Part shown: piece after piece, positions 23,575-32,482 of the stretch
Layout: every line of letters starts with the position of its first letter
Numbering within the stretch: position 1 is the first letter of the stretch
NCBI RefSeq assembly: GCF_002934625.1
Contig: NZ_PTJD01000002.1
Location: forward strand, 248,001 to 312,000
Source of the DNA: Kineococcus xinjiangensis
GTDB taxonomy: Bacteria; Actinomycetota; Actinomycetes; Actinomycetales; Kineococcaceae
DNA: 64,000 nt
Direction: 5' to 3'
Program-made: the position numbers and the translations under genes
Notes under the pieces: model-generated
What the model was told of the DNA's origin: nothing
What the model saw: only the letters and a program-made list of their open reading frames with translations
Database searches by the model: none

Positions 23575-24984
23575 GTGGAACCCGCCGCACCTCCTCGCCC
23601 GGTCGCGCCCGGCGCCGCCGCCCCCGTCTGCACGGCGACCGCGCTCGACGCGACCGCCGCCGCACCGCGCGGGCCGCACGCCGGGGCGCACGCCGTCGTG
23701 CGCCCCGACGCGCATCCCGGGCAGCGCCGCGTCTGGGGCATGCCGCCGGGGCGGGCGGAGCGGGTCCGGGACCTGCTCGCCATCCTCGTCAGCATCCTGG
23801 GTGCGGTGCTCAACACCGGTCTCGTGCTGGACGAGCTGGGGGACCGCGCCACACCCCCCTGGCTGGTGCCGGCCCTGTTCATCGGGATCGCGTCCTCCGC
23901 GGCGATGTGGTGGCGGCGGCGCTATCCCGTGCAGGTCACCGTCGCGATGGGGGCCCTCACCCTCGTCAGCTTCGCCGACTCCGCGCTGCTCATCGCGCTG
24001 CTCACCCTCGCCGTGCGCCGCCGCGACCGCGTGCTCGCCGTCCTCAGCGTCCTGGCCGTACCGGTGCTGATGCTGAACGCGTGGTGGCTGCAGGGGATGC
24101 GCCTCGTCGAGTCGGTGTTCCTCACCCCCGTCCTGGTCGGCCTCTTCGTCTCCCTCGGCGCCTACATCGGCGCGCGCCGCGCCTTGGTCGACAGCCTGCG
24201 GGAGCGGGCCGAGCGCGCCGAGGCGGAGCAGTCGCTGCGCGCGGAGCAGGCCCGCCTGGCTGAGCGCACCCGCATCGCCCGGGAGATGCACGACGTCCTC
24301 GCCCACCGCATCTCCCTGGTCGCCCTGCACGCCGGCGGCCTGGAGGTGCGCCCGGACATGGGGGCGGAACAGGTCGAGGCCACCGCGGCCACCATCCGCG
24401 CCACCTCCCGAGCCGCGCTGGAGGACCTGCGCCGCGTGCTGGGCGTCCTGCGCACCGGCGCCCCCTCGGACTCGGCCGCCGGCGCGGCGGAACTGGCCCC
24501 GCAGCCCACGTTCGTCGACATCCAGCACCTCGTGGCCGACTCCCGGGCCGCGGGTGTCGACGTGGAGCTGCGCACGGAGGTGAGCCTGCACACCCAGGTC
24601 CCGCCGGAGCTGGGCCGCACCGTGTACCGGATCGTGCAGGAGGCTCTCACGAACGTGCACAAGCACGCCCGCTCCGCCCAGGCGCTGGTGACGCTCGGCG
24701 GACGGCCGGGCAGCTTCCTGTGCGTGGAGATCGTCAACGGGCGCCCGGCCGGCGGGGCTCCCCTGCTGCCCGGCAGCGGTTCCGGCCTGGTGGGGTTGTC
24801 GGAGCGGGTGGGCATCGCCGACGGCACCCTGGTCAGCGGACCGGAGCCCGGTGGGGGCTTCGCGGTGCGGGCCCGGCTGCCGTGGCCGACTCCGGACGGT
24901 GCGGAAGCCGCGGATGCGCCCACGTGGGCGCCGCCGGATGCCAGGATCGTGACGCCGCAGCGGCTGTCCCCGGGGGACGAGTGA
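23575..24984 (+). CDS. membrane histidine kinase (HisKA_3 type)
   Basis: This kinase has 469 residues from GTG 23575; shorter starts near 23698 or 23740 are possible because the first 50 residues are low in structure. Four or five membrane helices occupy residues 65-200. A coiled coil (LRERAERAEAEQSLRAEQA) leads to the His box RTRIAREMHDVLAHRISLV near residue 240. The ATPase domain has EALTNVHKHA (N box) and GSGLVGLSERV (G box). It is the partner of the NarL-type regulator 82 bases downstream. Confidence 0.85.
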   Translation: MEPAAPPRPVAPGAAAPVCTATALDATAAAPRGPHAGAHAVVRPDAHPGQRRVWGMPPGRAERVRDLLAILVSILGAVLNTGLVLDELGDRATPPWLVPALFIGIASSAAMWWRRRYPVQVTVAMGALTLVSFADSALLIALLTLAVRRRDRVLAVLSVLAVPVLMLNAWWLQGMRLVESVFLTPVLVGLFVSLGAYIGARRALVDSLRERAERAEAEQSLRAEQARLAERTRIAREMHDVLAHRISLVALHAGGLEVRPDMGAEQVEATAATIRATSRAALEDLRRVLGVLRTGAPSDSAAGAAELAPQPTFVDIQHLVADSRAAGVDVELRTEVSLHTQVPPELGRTVYRIVQEALTNVHKHARSAQALVTLGGRPGSFLCVEIVNGRPAGGAPLLPGSGSGLVGLSERVGIADGTLVSGPEPGGGFAVRARLPWPTPDGAEAADAPTWAPPDARIVTPQRLSPGDE

Positions 24985-25001
24985 CGGTCGCGCGCACGAT
25001 C

Positions 25002-25055
25002 AGCACGCACCGGCTCGCGCCGGTCGAGAGCACGCACCGGCTCGCGCCGGTCGAC
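25002..25055. repeat. two tandem 27-base repeats between kinase and regulator genes
   Basis: Copies at 25002-25028 and 25029-25055 agree at 26 of 27 positions. Each contains an inverted repeat ACCGGC-TCGC-GCCGGT. The pair sits 18 bases after the kinase stop and 11 bases before the regulator ATG, so it overlaps the leader of the second gene. Confidence 0.8.
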
Positions 25056-25066
25056 GAGGGGAACCC

Positions 25067-25765
25067 ATGAACGAGTCGAGCACCTCCGCGCCCGCCCGGC
25101 CCACCCGGCTGCTCCTGGTGGACGACGACGCCCTGGTGCGGGCGGGGCTGCGCATGATCCTGTCCAGCGCCGAGGACCTGGAGGTGGTGGCGGAGGCGAG
25201 CAACGGCAGCGAGGCGCTGGAGGCCGTCGCGGCGCACCGCCCGGACATCGTCCTGATGGACGTCCGCATGCCGGTGATGGACGGGCTGACCGCCGCCGCG
25301 CAGATCACCGGCCGGCCGGGCGCCCCCTCCATCATCATGCTGACGACGTTCGACCTCGACGAGTACGTGTTCCAGGCGCTGCAGGCCGGGGCCATGGGGT
25401 TCCTGCTCAAGGACACCCCGCCGCGGGAGCTCGTCGGGGCGGTGCGGGTGGTCGCGGCGGGCGAGGCGATGCTCTCGCCGACGGTGACGCGGCGCCTGGT
25501 GGGGCACTTCGCCGCCGACGCCGTGAACCCGCGCCGGCAGAAGGCGCAGGAGCGGCTGCGCCTCCTGACCGAGCGGGAGACGGAGGTGCTGGCCGCGGTG
25601 GGCCGGGGCCTGTCCAACGCCGACATCGGCCGGGAGCTCTACATGAGCGAGGCCACGGTGAAGACGCACGTGTCGCGGCTGCTGACGAAGCTGGACGCGA
25701 CCAACCGGGTGCAGGTGGCGATCGTCGCGCACGACGCGGGGCTCATGACCGACCCCGCGAGCTGA
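25067..25765 (+). CDS. NarL/LuxR-type response regulator
   Basis: This 232-residue protein has a receiver domain (LLVDDDALVRAG; phospho-acceptor Asp in DIVLMDVRMPVMDG near residue 65; Lys in GFLLKDTPP) and a LuxR helix-turn-helix (LSNADIGRELYMSEATVKTH, about residues 185-205). It follows the histidine kinase gene and is surely its partner. It is close to the DesR/LiaR class found across actinobacteria. The ATG follows GAGGGGAACCC. Confidence 0.9.
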   Translation: MNESSTSAPARPTRLLLVDDDALVRAGLRMILSSAEDLEVVAEASNGSEALEAVAAHRPDIVLMDVRMPVMDGLTAAAQITGRPGAPSIIMLTTFDLDEYVFQALQAGAMGFLLKDTPPRELVGAVRVVAAGEAMLSPTVTRRLVGHFAADAVNPRRQKAQERLRLLTERETEVLAAVGRGLSNADIGRELYMSEATVKTHVSRLLTKLDATNRVQVAIVAHDAGLMTDPAS

Positions 25766-25774
25766 GCCGGCCCC

Positions 25775-25809
25775 TGCGCGCCCCCCTCCCGTGCGGAGAG
25801 GGGCGCGCA
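25775..25809. terminator. bidirectional terminator between regulator and GH43 genes
   Basis: Ten-base arms TGCGCGCCCC and GGGGCGCGCA pair perfectly, with a further CTCC/GGAG inside. The genes on each side converge on it. Confidence 0.7.
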
Positions 25810-25815
25810 GCGCGC

Positions 25816-26826
25816 TCAGGTCAGGTACGGCCAGCCGTTGGCGTCGTAGGCGAGGCGGTTGACGCCGAGGCGCTCCGGGCCCTCGGGCGTGTAGTAGTGG
25901 TAGACGAGCAGGTCGCCGTCCACGTCGCGCATCACGGACTGCCCGCCCGGGCCGATGGTGCTGCCCTGCGTGGCGTTGATGACGAGCCCACCGCCGGAGC
26001 GCATGTCCTTGCCGGTGTGGTCGAGGTAGGGCCCGGTGATGGAGCGGGAGCGGCCCACCACGGTCTTGTAGGTGCTCGACGCCCCGTTGCAGCACTTGTC
26101 GAACGAGACGAACAGGTAGTACCAGCCGTTGGCCTGGTGGATGTGCGGCGCCTCGACGGCGCCCTCCACGGACAGCGGCCGGGTCGCGAGGTCGTAGCGG
26201 CGGGTGTTGCTCGCGAGCTGCTTGCCGGTGGCGGGGTCGATCTGGATGAGCTTGATCCCCGACCAGAACGAGCCGAACGACAGCCACCACCTGCCGGAGG
26301 AGTCGACGATGAGGTTCGGGTCGATGGCGTTGTAGTTGTCGTTCGTCGTCGAGGAGTAGACCCGGCCGTGGTCGGTCCACGTCCCGGGCGCGCCGCTGGG
26401 GCTGGTGGCGAAGCCGATCGCGGAGTTGTTCGAGCGGAACTGCGACACCGAGTAGTACATGAGGTACCTCCCGCCGTGGCGGGAGACGTCCGGCGCCCAC
26501 AGGTCGGTGGTGGTGCCGTAGCCCGACGACCAGGTCAGGGGCTTGGAGAACGCGGATCCGACCCGGGAGAAGTTCACGCGGTCGGTGGAGGTGCGCATCT
26601 CGACGAGGTTGTGGGTGGAGTAGACGTAGTAGCGCCCGTCGGCGGCGCGGACCATCGACGGGTCGTGCGCGCGGACGTCGCCCGTGACGTACCCGGGGCG
26701 CGGGTAGGCCTCGGCCGGGGAGGCGGTCGCCGCGACCAGCAGGGCCGCGGTCACGGCCGTCAGCACGCGCGGTCGCGTCCTGCTCCGCTCGTGCCGCCGG
26801 CGCGTCCGCAGGGAGGGGAAGGGCAT
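25816..26826 (-). CDS. secreted GH43-family arabinanase-like glycosidase
   Basis: This 336-residue protein starts after GAGGAGCGACG. An Arg-rich N-region and hydrophobic core ending ATASPAEA (cleavage near residue 40) form a Sec signal peptide. The five-bladed propeller of GH43 is clear. The general base Asp is in AHDPSM (residue 55), the pKa-modulating Asp in AIDPNLIVD and the acid Glu in VEAPHIH. The sequence is closest in character to endo-1,5-alpha-L-arabinanases, which cut pectin side chains. A single gene, preceded by a LacI-like palindrome that suggests sugar-responsive repression. Confidence 0.87.
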   Translation of the reverse strand: MPFPSLRTRRRHERSRTRPRVLTAVTAALLVAATASPAEAYPRPGYVTGDVRAHDPSMVRAADGRYYVYSTHNLVEMRTSTDRVNFSRVGSAFSKPLTWSSGYGTTTDLWAPDVSRHGGRYLMYYSVSQFRSNNSAIGFATSPSGAPGTWTDHGRVYSSTTNDNYNAIDPNLIVDSSGRWWLSFGSFWSGIKLIQIDPATGKQLASNTRRYDLATRPLSVEGAVEAPHIHQANGWYYLFVSFDKCCNGASSTYKTVVGRSRSITGPYLDHTGKDMRSGGGLVINATQGSTIGPGGQSVMRDVDGDLLVYHYYTPEGPERLGVNRLAYDANGWPYLT

Positions 26827-26895
26827 CGTCGCTCCTCGCCGTCATCGGACGCTCACCGTTGAGCCTCCGGGATGTCGATCAGTCTGCCCACGATC

Positions 26896-26911
26896 CTTGC
26901 AACGTTGCAAG
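26896..26911. promoter_or_regulatory. 16-base perfect palindrome, LacI-type operator
   Basis: CTTGCAACGTTGCAAG is fully symmetric with a central CG, the hallmark of LacI/GalR-family operators. It lies 70 bases upstream of the GH43 start and 105 bases before the SDR start on the other strand. No LacI gene is in the window. Confidence 0.65.
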
Positions 26912-27015
26912 ACGAGGGCGGGACCCAGGGCGGACGGGCATGCATGCGGCAGGGGCACCGGGGTAGGGGCGGGGCGTAGGGCACGACCGCCCCGCCGAGC
27001 ACCCGGAGGAAGCGC

Positions 27016-27912
27016 ATGCCGCAGGACCAGACCGAGCCGCAGGACCCGACGCAGGAGTACTCCCAGCCCGACTCCGAGGGCGAGCAGATCCCGCACCCCG
27101 GCCGCACCGGGGACATGGGCGACGAGCCCGACCACGGCGAGGAGTCGTACAAGGGCAGCAACCGGCTGGAGGGCAAGAAGGCCGTCATCACCGGCGGCGA
27201 CTCCGGCATCGGCCGCGCGGTCGCCATCGCCTTCGCCCGCGAGGGCGCCGACGTCCTCATCGTCCACCTGCCGGACGAGGAGGAGGACGCCAGGACGACG
27301 GTCGGCCTCATCGAGGACGCCGGGCGCAAGGGGGTGGCCGTCGCCACCGACATCCGCGACGAGGACGCCTGCCAGCAGATCGTCGACCGGGCCGTGCAGG
27401 AGTTCGGCCGCATCGACGTCCTGGTCAACAACGCCGCCTACCAGATGGCGCAGCCCGGCGGCATCGAGGACATCACCACGGAGCAGTTCGACCGGGTGAT
27501 GAAGACGAACATCTACGCCATGTTCTGGCTGTGCAAGAAGGCCGTCCCGCACATGCAGCCGGGGTCGACCATCATCAACACCTCCTCGGTCCAGGCCTAC
27601 CAGCCCTCCCCGCCGCTGCTGGACTACGCCACCACCAAGGCCGGCATCGTGAACTTCACGAAGGGCCTCGGGCAGATGCTGGCGGAGAAGGGGATCCGGG
27701 TGAACTCCGTGGCCCCCGGCCCGATCTGGACGCCGCTGATCCCCGCCACGATGGACGAGGACAAGGTCGCCAGCTTCGGCGAGGACGTGCCGCTGGGCCG
27801 CGCCGGGCAGCCGGCGGAACTGGCGCCGGCCTTCGTGTTCTTCGCCTCGCAGGAGTCCAGCTACATCACGGCTGAGGTCCTCGGCGTGACCGGCGGCAAG
27901 CCGCTGGCCTGA
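27016..27912 (+). CDS. short-chain dehydrogenase/reductase, YghA/stress type
   Basis: This 298-residue SDR has a hydrophilic N-terminal extension of about 50 residues rich in Asp/Glu/Gln/Pro. The cofactor motif GGDSGIGRAVA, the NNAAYQ motif, a catalytic Ser (NTSSVQAY), and Tyr-x3-Lys (YATTKAG) are all present. The extension and overall sequence match the YghA/YhdF group of stress-associated oxidoreductases of aldehydes or sugars. The substrate is unknown. The gene stands alone, with a strong hairpin after it. Confidence 0.87.
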   Translation: MPQDQTEPQDPTQEYSQPDSEGEQIPHPGRTGDMGDEPDHGEESYKGSNRLEGKKAVITGGDSGIGRAVAIAFAREGADVLIVHLPDEEEDARTTVGLIEDAGRKGVAVATDIRDEDACQQIVDRAVQEFGRIDVLVNNAAYQMAQPGGIEDITTEQFDRVMKTNIYAMFWLCKKAVPHMQPGSTIINTSSVQAYQPSPPLLDYATTKAGIVNFTKGLGQMLAEKGIRVNSVAPGPIWTPLIPATMDEDKVASFGEDVPLGRAGQPAELAPAFVFFASQESSYITAEVLGVTGGKPLA

Positions 27913-27942
27913 CCGCGCCGTCCCCCTTCCGGGACCCGCACA

Positions 27943-28001
27943 CGGAAAGGACCCTTCCCGTCGATCCGCCGGCCTGGCGACGACGGGAAGGGTCCTTTCC
28001 G
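27943..28001. terminator. 21-base-stem terminator of the GGAAAGG hairpin family
   Basis: Perfect 21-base arms (27943-27963 and 27981-28001) surround a 17-base loop between convergent genes. The arm contains GGAAAGGACCC, the same core as the hairpins at 40426-40449 and 40468-40491. Confidence 0.8.
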
Positions 28002-28008
28002 CAGAGGG

Positions 28009-28713
28009 TCAGCGTCCCGCGTCCGCAGCTGCCTCCGCCGCCGCGGCCCGGGCCTGCGAGTGCGCGGCGGGTTCCTGGCGCAGCACGCGGAAGGCGACCT
28101 GCGTGGCGGGTCCCAGGGCCAGCGCCATGACGACGGTGCCCGCCCCGACCGGGCCGCCGAGCAGCCAGCCGGCCGCCACGACGCTCACCTCGATGACGAC
28201 GCGGGAGACGCCGATCGGCCACCCGCGCAGGTGGCACGCCACCATGAGGCTGTCGCGGGGGCCCGCACCGAAACCCGCCCCGATGTAGAGCGCCGCACCC
28301 GTGCCGAGCAGCGCGACCGCCGCGAGCAGGGCGAGGATGCGCAGCGCCAGGGCCGCCTCCGGCAGCCCGTCCAGCCACGAGGCGGCCAGCAGCAGGTCGA
28401 GCACGGCGCCGATCAGGAGGATGTTGACGAACGTCCCGAGACCGGGGCGGACGCCGAGCAGCGCGGAGAGGACCACGACGACGACGCCGACGCCGGCGAC
28501 CACGGTGCCGAACGACAGTCCCGTCCACGTCGCCACCCCGGCGTGGAGCACGTCCCACGGGGAGACCCCGAGGCCCGCCTGCAGCGACAGCCAGACGCCG
28601 GTGGCGCAGAGCACGAGCCCGCCGAGGAACTGCAGCACCCGCAGGGAGCGCCTGCGCCTCGGCGGCGCGGTGGTGGGGCTGGACGAGGACGTGCGGGTCC
28701 TGCGAGCGGTCAC
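28009..28713 (-). CDS. YczE/YitT-like integral membrane protein
   Basis: This protein has 234 residues from GTG 28713; longer in-frame starts lack a ribosome site and add Arg-rich sequence. After a 25-residue basic N-terminus there are five membrane helices with conserved stretches GLGVSPWDVLHAG and YIGAGFGAGPRDSLMV, typical of the YczE/DUF161-like family. The function of the family is not established. A MarR- or MocR-type regulator often sits next to it elsewhere; none is here. The gene is divergent from the sigma gene. Confidence 0.8.
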   Translation of the reverse strand: MTARRTRTSSSSPTTAPPRRRRSLRVLQFLGGLVLCATGVWLSLQAGLGVSPWDVLHAGVATWTGLSFGTVVAGVGVVVVVLSALLGVRPGLGTFVNILLIGAVLDLLLAASWLDGLPEAALALRILALLAAVALLGTGAALYIGAGFGAGPRDSLMVACHLRGWPIGVSRVVIEVSVVAAGWLLGGPVGAGTVVMALALGPATQVAFRVLRQEPAAHSQARAAAAEAAADAGR

Positions 28714-28971
28714 GACGGGATCAGGTCCTCTGCGGCAGCGGGAACGGGCTCCCCTCCACCATCGCATCCGCGCGGCGGACGGCACGTCGATCAGCGGGCC
28801 GCCCGTCAGACGGGCGGGAGACCGGACGGACACCGGCGTCCGCATCCGGCTGCAACCGGGGGCCCGGCCCGGGCGTCACCTCTCCGACAGCGAGACCGCG
28901 GCAGGACACTGCAGCGGAGGACCACCGGGCGCGCGGGCGCGCACCGGGTGGACGACGGAGGGGGTGCGTAC

Positions 28972-29490
28972 GTGGGGGACCCCGCGGATTTCGACGACTT
29001 CTACGCCGCGACGGCCAGACGGGTGCTGGGGCACGTCTTCCTGATGACCGGGGACCTGGCGGCGTCGGAGGACGCCGTGGCGGAGGCCTTCACCCGGGCC
29101 TGGGAGCGCTGGCCGGCGGTGAGCGCGTCGCGGTCGCCGGAGGCGTGGGTGCGCACCGTCGCCGCGCGGGTGGCGGTCAGCAGCTGGCGCAAGGCGCGCA
29201 ACCGGCTGCTCGCGCACCACCGGCAGGCGCGGGAACCCGCGCCCGTGGACGTCCTCGGTCCCGACCACGTGGCGCTGGTGCGGGCGCTGCGCACGCTGCC
29301 CGCCAAGCACCGGCAGGCCGTCGTGCTGCACCACCTCGCCGACGTCTCCCTGGCGGACGTCGCCGAGGAGATGGACGCACCGGTCGGCACGGTCAAGGCG
29401 TGGCTCTCCCGCGGCCGCGCCGCACTGCGGGAGCAGTTGCTGGAAGTGGGCACCACGTGGCACCAGAGGGAGGCGCAGGGTCATGCGTGA
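28972..29490 (+). CDS. SigE-family RNA polymerase sigma factor
   Basis: This 172-residue protein starts at GTG 28972, seven bases after GGAGGGGG. Region 2 is FDDFYAATARRVLGHVFLMT with SEDAVAEAFTRAWERW. Region 4 is LRTLPAKHRQAVVLHHLADV followed by VAEEMDAPVGTVKAWLSRGR. It belongs to the actinobacterial SigE group of sigma-70. The downstream gene overlaps its stop by eight bases and encodes a membrane protein that is probably its regulator. Confidence 0.87.
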   Translation: MGDPADFDDFYAATARRVLGHVFLMTGDLAASEDAVAEAFTRAWERWPAVSASRSPEAWVRTVAARVAVSSWRKARNRLLAHHRQAREPAPVDVLGPDHVALVRALRTLPAKHRQAVVLHHLADVSLADVAEEMDAPVGTVKAWLSRGRAALREQLLEVGTTWHQREAQGHA

Positions 29491-30304
29491 CGACATCGAC
29501 GCTCGACTGGAGGACCTCGTGCGCGATGCGGGGCGGGCGGGGCGCCTGCCCCGTGCGGAGGATCTGCGGGCCCGGGGCACGATGCGCCGGCGCCGGCGGG
29601 CGGCGGCGCTGTCCGGGGCGGCCGTCCTGGCCGTCGGCGGGATCGCCGTGGGCGCGTCCGCGCTGAGCGGACCGGTGCAGCCGCTGCCACCGGCGGGGGG
29701 GGCGGCCACACAGCCGGCGCCCGCTCCCGAGCCGACGACGTCCCCCTCCCCCGACTCCTCGGTGCCCGCCGAGCCGTCCACGCCCGCCGAGCCGTCCACG
29801 CCCGCGGAGCCCTCGGCGCCCGCCGAGCCGAAGCCCTCCACCCCGGCCGACCCGTCGGATCCCTACGCGCCGCCGGCGGCACTCACCAACGGGGAGCGGA
29901 AGGTGACCTTCACCGCCGCGGACGGCAGCGGCAGGATCCTGGCGGCGGGCGAGGGGGACGCGGTGGTCACCGCCACCGACCCGGCGGCGGAGAGCAGCCA
30001 CTGGGTCGTCGTCCCCCTCGCACCGGGCAGCGACCAGTACCTCGTCAAGACGGTGCGGCTGGACGGCGGCGAACCGCAGTGCCTGGCCAGCATCGTGGAG
30101 GAGTCCGACCTGGTGCTGCGGGCGTGCGACGCGTCCGCGGAGGAGCAGGTCTTCCGGATGCAGACGTCCTCGGAGGGTGGCCTCATCGTCTACGCCTGGG
30201 GGGGCGTCGTCTTCCTCGACGGCGACGACCCGGGGACGATCCCCGACGACAGCACGGAGTTCACCCTCACCGACCGGGGCGAGTACCTCTCCCCGGTCGA
30301 CTGA
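29483..30304 (+). CDS. single-pass membrane protein with Pro-rich repeat, partner of sigma factor
   Basis: This is a 273-residue protein. The N-terminal 35 residues are cytoplasmic and charged (MRDDIDARLEDLVRDAGR), followed by one helix (about 38-60). A PAEPSTPAEPSTPAEPSA repeat (about residues 93-120) spans the wall-like region, and an external beta-rich domain of about 140 residues follows. The external domain has trefoil-like strands (RILAAGEGDAVVTATD, EEQVFRMQTS) and one pair of Cys. Overlap with the sigma gene suggests an anti-sigma function, although the family is not recognised. The repeat may vary in copy number. Confidence 0.72.
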   Translation: MRDDIDARLEDLVRDAGRAGRLPRAEDLRARGTMRRRRRAAALSGAAVLAVGGIAVGASALSGPVQPLPPAGGAATQPAPAPEPTTSPSPDSSVPAEPSTPAEPSTPAEPSAPAEPKPSTPADPSDPYAPPAALTNGERKVTFTAADGSGRILAAGEGDAVVTATDPAAESSHWVVVPLAPGSDQYLVKTVRLDGGEPQCLASIVEESDLVLRACDASAEEQVFRMQTSSEGGLIVYAWGGVVFLDGDDPGTIPDDSTEFTLTDRGEYLSPVD

Positions 30305-30323
30305 GCGCCGGCGGGAACGGCGG

Positions 30324-30359
30324 CCGGAGCGGGCGGGGCTGCGGCCCCGCCCGTTCCGG
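30324..30359. terminator. bidirectional terminator between sigma-operon and S9 peptidase gene
   Basis: Sixteen-base arms (30324-30339 and 30344-30359) pair with one mismatch around a TGCG loop. The flanking genes converge here. Confidence 0.8.
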
Positions 30360-30365
30360 GCCCCG

Positions 30366-32423
30366 TCAGCGCAGCAGCTCCGGCGTCCGGAACTCCTCCC
30401 CGTGCACGTGGGTGGCGAGGAACGCGAGGACCGTCTCGTACCAGAGCTTCGCGTGCTGGGGCGCGAGGATCCAGTGGTTCTCGTCCGGGTACAGGAGGAA
30501 CTTGTGGGGCAGTTCCTCCGGCGGTCCGTCCCAGCGGGAGACGAGGTCCCACCACAGGCGCAGACCCTCCCCGATCGGGACGCGGTAGTCCTCGTCGCCG
30601 TGGATGACGAGGACGGGAGTGGTGATGGCGTCGGCGTGGGCGCTGGGGTCGTTGGCGGCGGCCATCTCCGCCGTCATCTCCCGCGTCCAGTAGTAGGCGT
30701 CGTCGGTGGTGGGGCCGAACTGGTCCAGCGCCCAGAGGCTGGCGTGGGTGACGATCGCGCGGAACCGGTCGGTGTGCCCGGCGACCCAGTTCGCCATGTA
30801 GCCGCCGAAGGAACCGCCCATGCAGGCGGTGCGTCCGGCGTCGACGTCGTCACGGGTGAGGGCCGCGTCGGTGAGCTCCATCAGGTCGGTGTAGGGCTCG
30901 CGACCCCAGGCGCCCCAGCCGCGCTGGACGAACTCCTGCCCGTAGCCGGTGGACAGCCGCGGGTCCGGCAGCAGCACCGCGTAGCCGCGCGCCGCCATCA
31001 GCCACGGGTTCCACCGCCACGACCAGGAGTTCCACGAGTGCAGCGGACCGCCGTGGATCCACAGCAGCAGCGGTGCGGGCCGCTCCGGCCCGGCGCCCTC
31101 CGGCAGCACCAGCCACGCGCGCAGCGGCGTGCCGTCGGTCGCGGTCGTCTCCACCTCGGTCAGCGTGCCCGCGGGGGCGGGCGGCTGCGCGGGCGCCGGG
31201 AGCGCGACGGGCTCGGCGTCGGTGGCGGTGGCGTCGATCCGGACCGGAGCCGGCGGGGAGTCCACCGTCGAGCGCAGCGCGTAGACCCAGCGCCCGTCCG
31301 GGGAGACCTGCAGGTCGGAGTGGGCGGCGCGGTCGCCGGTGAGGCGGCGCACCTCGCCGGTGGCCACGTCGAGGCGGAACACCGGCGCCGCGCCCCGCTC
31401 GTCGGCGGTGACGAAGAGGGCGCTGGAGTCCGGGGACCAGCGCGGCCCGGCGCCCCACAGGTCCCACTCCGGTGCCACCTCCACGACGTCCCCGGCCCGG
31501 TCGAGGGGGAGCACCACGACGCGCCTGCGGGGTGCGCGGTGCGGGGTGCTGCGCGTCTCCAGCACGGCCGCGACGCGCGTGCCGTCGGGTGAGACCGCGG
31601 GCTCCAGGAAGTCCCCGCCGCCCTCCCCCTCGTCGGCCAGCACGCGGCGCTCCCCCGTGGCGGTGTCCACGGCGACGAGGGTCCTGCGCTGGGAGCCGCG
31701 TCGCTCGGGGACGAGCCAGGTGGTGACGAGGACGGACCCGTCCGCGCTCAGGTCGGTCTCCTGCTGGTCGAGGGCGCGGCCGGGGGTGGGCGTCAGGTCC
31801 CGCAGCGCCGCTCGGGGGGCGGGGGCCCCGGGGAGGTCGAGGACGAAGGCGCGGATCTGCTCGGGGCCGAGGTCGTGGTCCCAGAAGCGGATCGGGTAGC
31901 CCTCGTGGAGGACCGCCGTGACCTTGGCGTCCTTGCGCGCCGCGCGGCGCTCGGCGGCCGAGCCGTCGGCGGGGTCGGCGCCCGCCCCGGGCAGCGTCGG
32001 GGAGGTGAGCACCACGCGGGGCGCCTCGCGGGCGGCGACCACGCCCGTCACGCCGCCGGGGCGGGTGGCGAGGACCTCGGCCTCCCCGCCACCGGCCGGC
32101 ATCCACCACAGGGCGGCGGGGGCGTCGTCCGCGGCCTCGGCGTCGGGGTCCGGGCGCGCCGACGTGAACAGCAGCGAGCCGTCGGCGGCGAACACCGGGT
32201 TCTGCTCGCCCTTGGCGCTGCGGGTCAGCCGGCGGGCGGGGCGCTCCCCCGCCGGGTCCACCTCCCACAGCGCGCTGACGTAGCGGGTGCGGGTGCGGTC
32301 GGGGACCGCCGTGACGACCACGAGCCTGGTGCCGTCGGGGGACAGCGCCAGGCTCGTGGTGCGGGACAGGTCGACGAAGGCGTCGAGGTCGGCGAACGGC
32401 GTCTCGGGTGGCGTCTGCGGCAC
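30366..32423 (-). CDS. S9-family serine peptidase (acylaminoacyl/dipeptidyl peptidase)
   Basis: This 685-residue protein has no signal peptide, so it is cytosolic. Residues 20-420 form the beta-propeller lid with repeats such as LALSPDGTRLVVVT and LEPAVSPDGTRVAAV. Residues 430-680 form the alpha/beta-hydrolase domain with LLLWIHGGPLHSW (oxyanion region), nucleophile Ser in GGSFGGY (about 537), Asp in HGDEDYRVP (about 611) and His in DENHW (about 650). It would remove residues from the N-terminus of short peptides. Single gene. Confidence 0.9.
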   Translation of the reverse strand: MPQTPPETPFADLDAFVDLSRTTSLALSPDGTRLVVVTAVPDRTRTRYVSALWEVDPAGERPARRLTRSAKGEQNPVFAADGSLLFTSARPDPDAEAADDAPAALWWMPAGGGEAEVLATRPGGVTGVVAAREAPRVVLTSPTLPGAGADPADGSAAERRAARKDAKVTAVLHEGYPIRFWDHDLGPEQIRAFVLDLPGAPAPRAALRDLTPTPGRALDQQETDLSADGSVLVTTWLVPERRGSQRRTLVAVDTATGERRVLADEGEGGGDFLEPAVSPDGTRVAAVLETRSTPHRAPRRRVVVLPLDRAGDVVEVAPEWDLWGAGPRWSPDSSALFVTADERGAAPVFRLDVATGEVRRLTGDRAAHSDLQVSPDGRWVYALRSTVDSPPAPVRIDATATDAEPVALPAPAQPPAPAGTLTEVETTATDGTPLRAWLVLPEGAGPERPAPLLLWIHGGPLHSWNSWSWRWNPWLMAARGYAVLLPDPRLSTGYGQEFVQRGWGAWGREPYTDLMELTDAALTRDDVDAGRTACMGGSFGGYMANWVAGHTDRFRAIVTHASLWALDQFGPTTDDAYYWTREMTAEMAAANDPSAHADAITTPVLVIHGDEDYRVPIGEGLRLWWDLVSRWDGPPEELPHKFLLYPDENHWILAPQHAKLWYETVLAFLATHVHGEEFRTPELLR

Positions 32424-32482
32424 CGACCCGTTCTACCGCGCCGCACCGACGCGCCGCCCGGGTGGACGCGCCGGGCCGGGCG

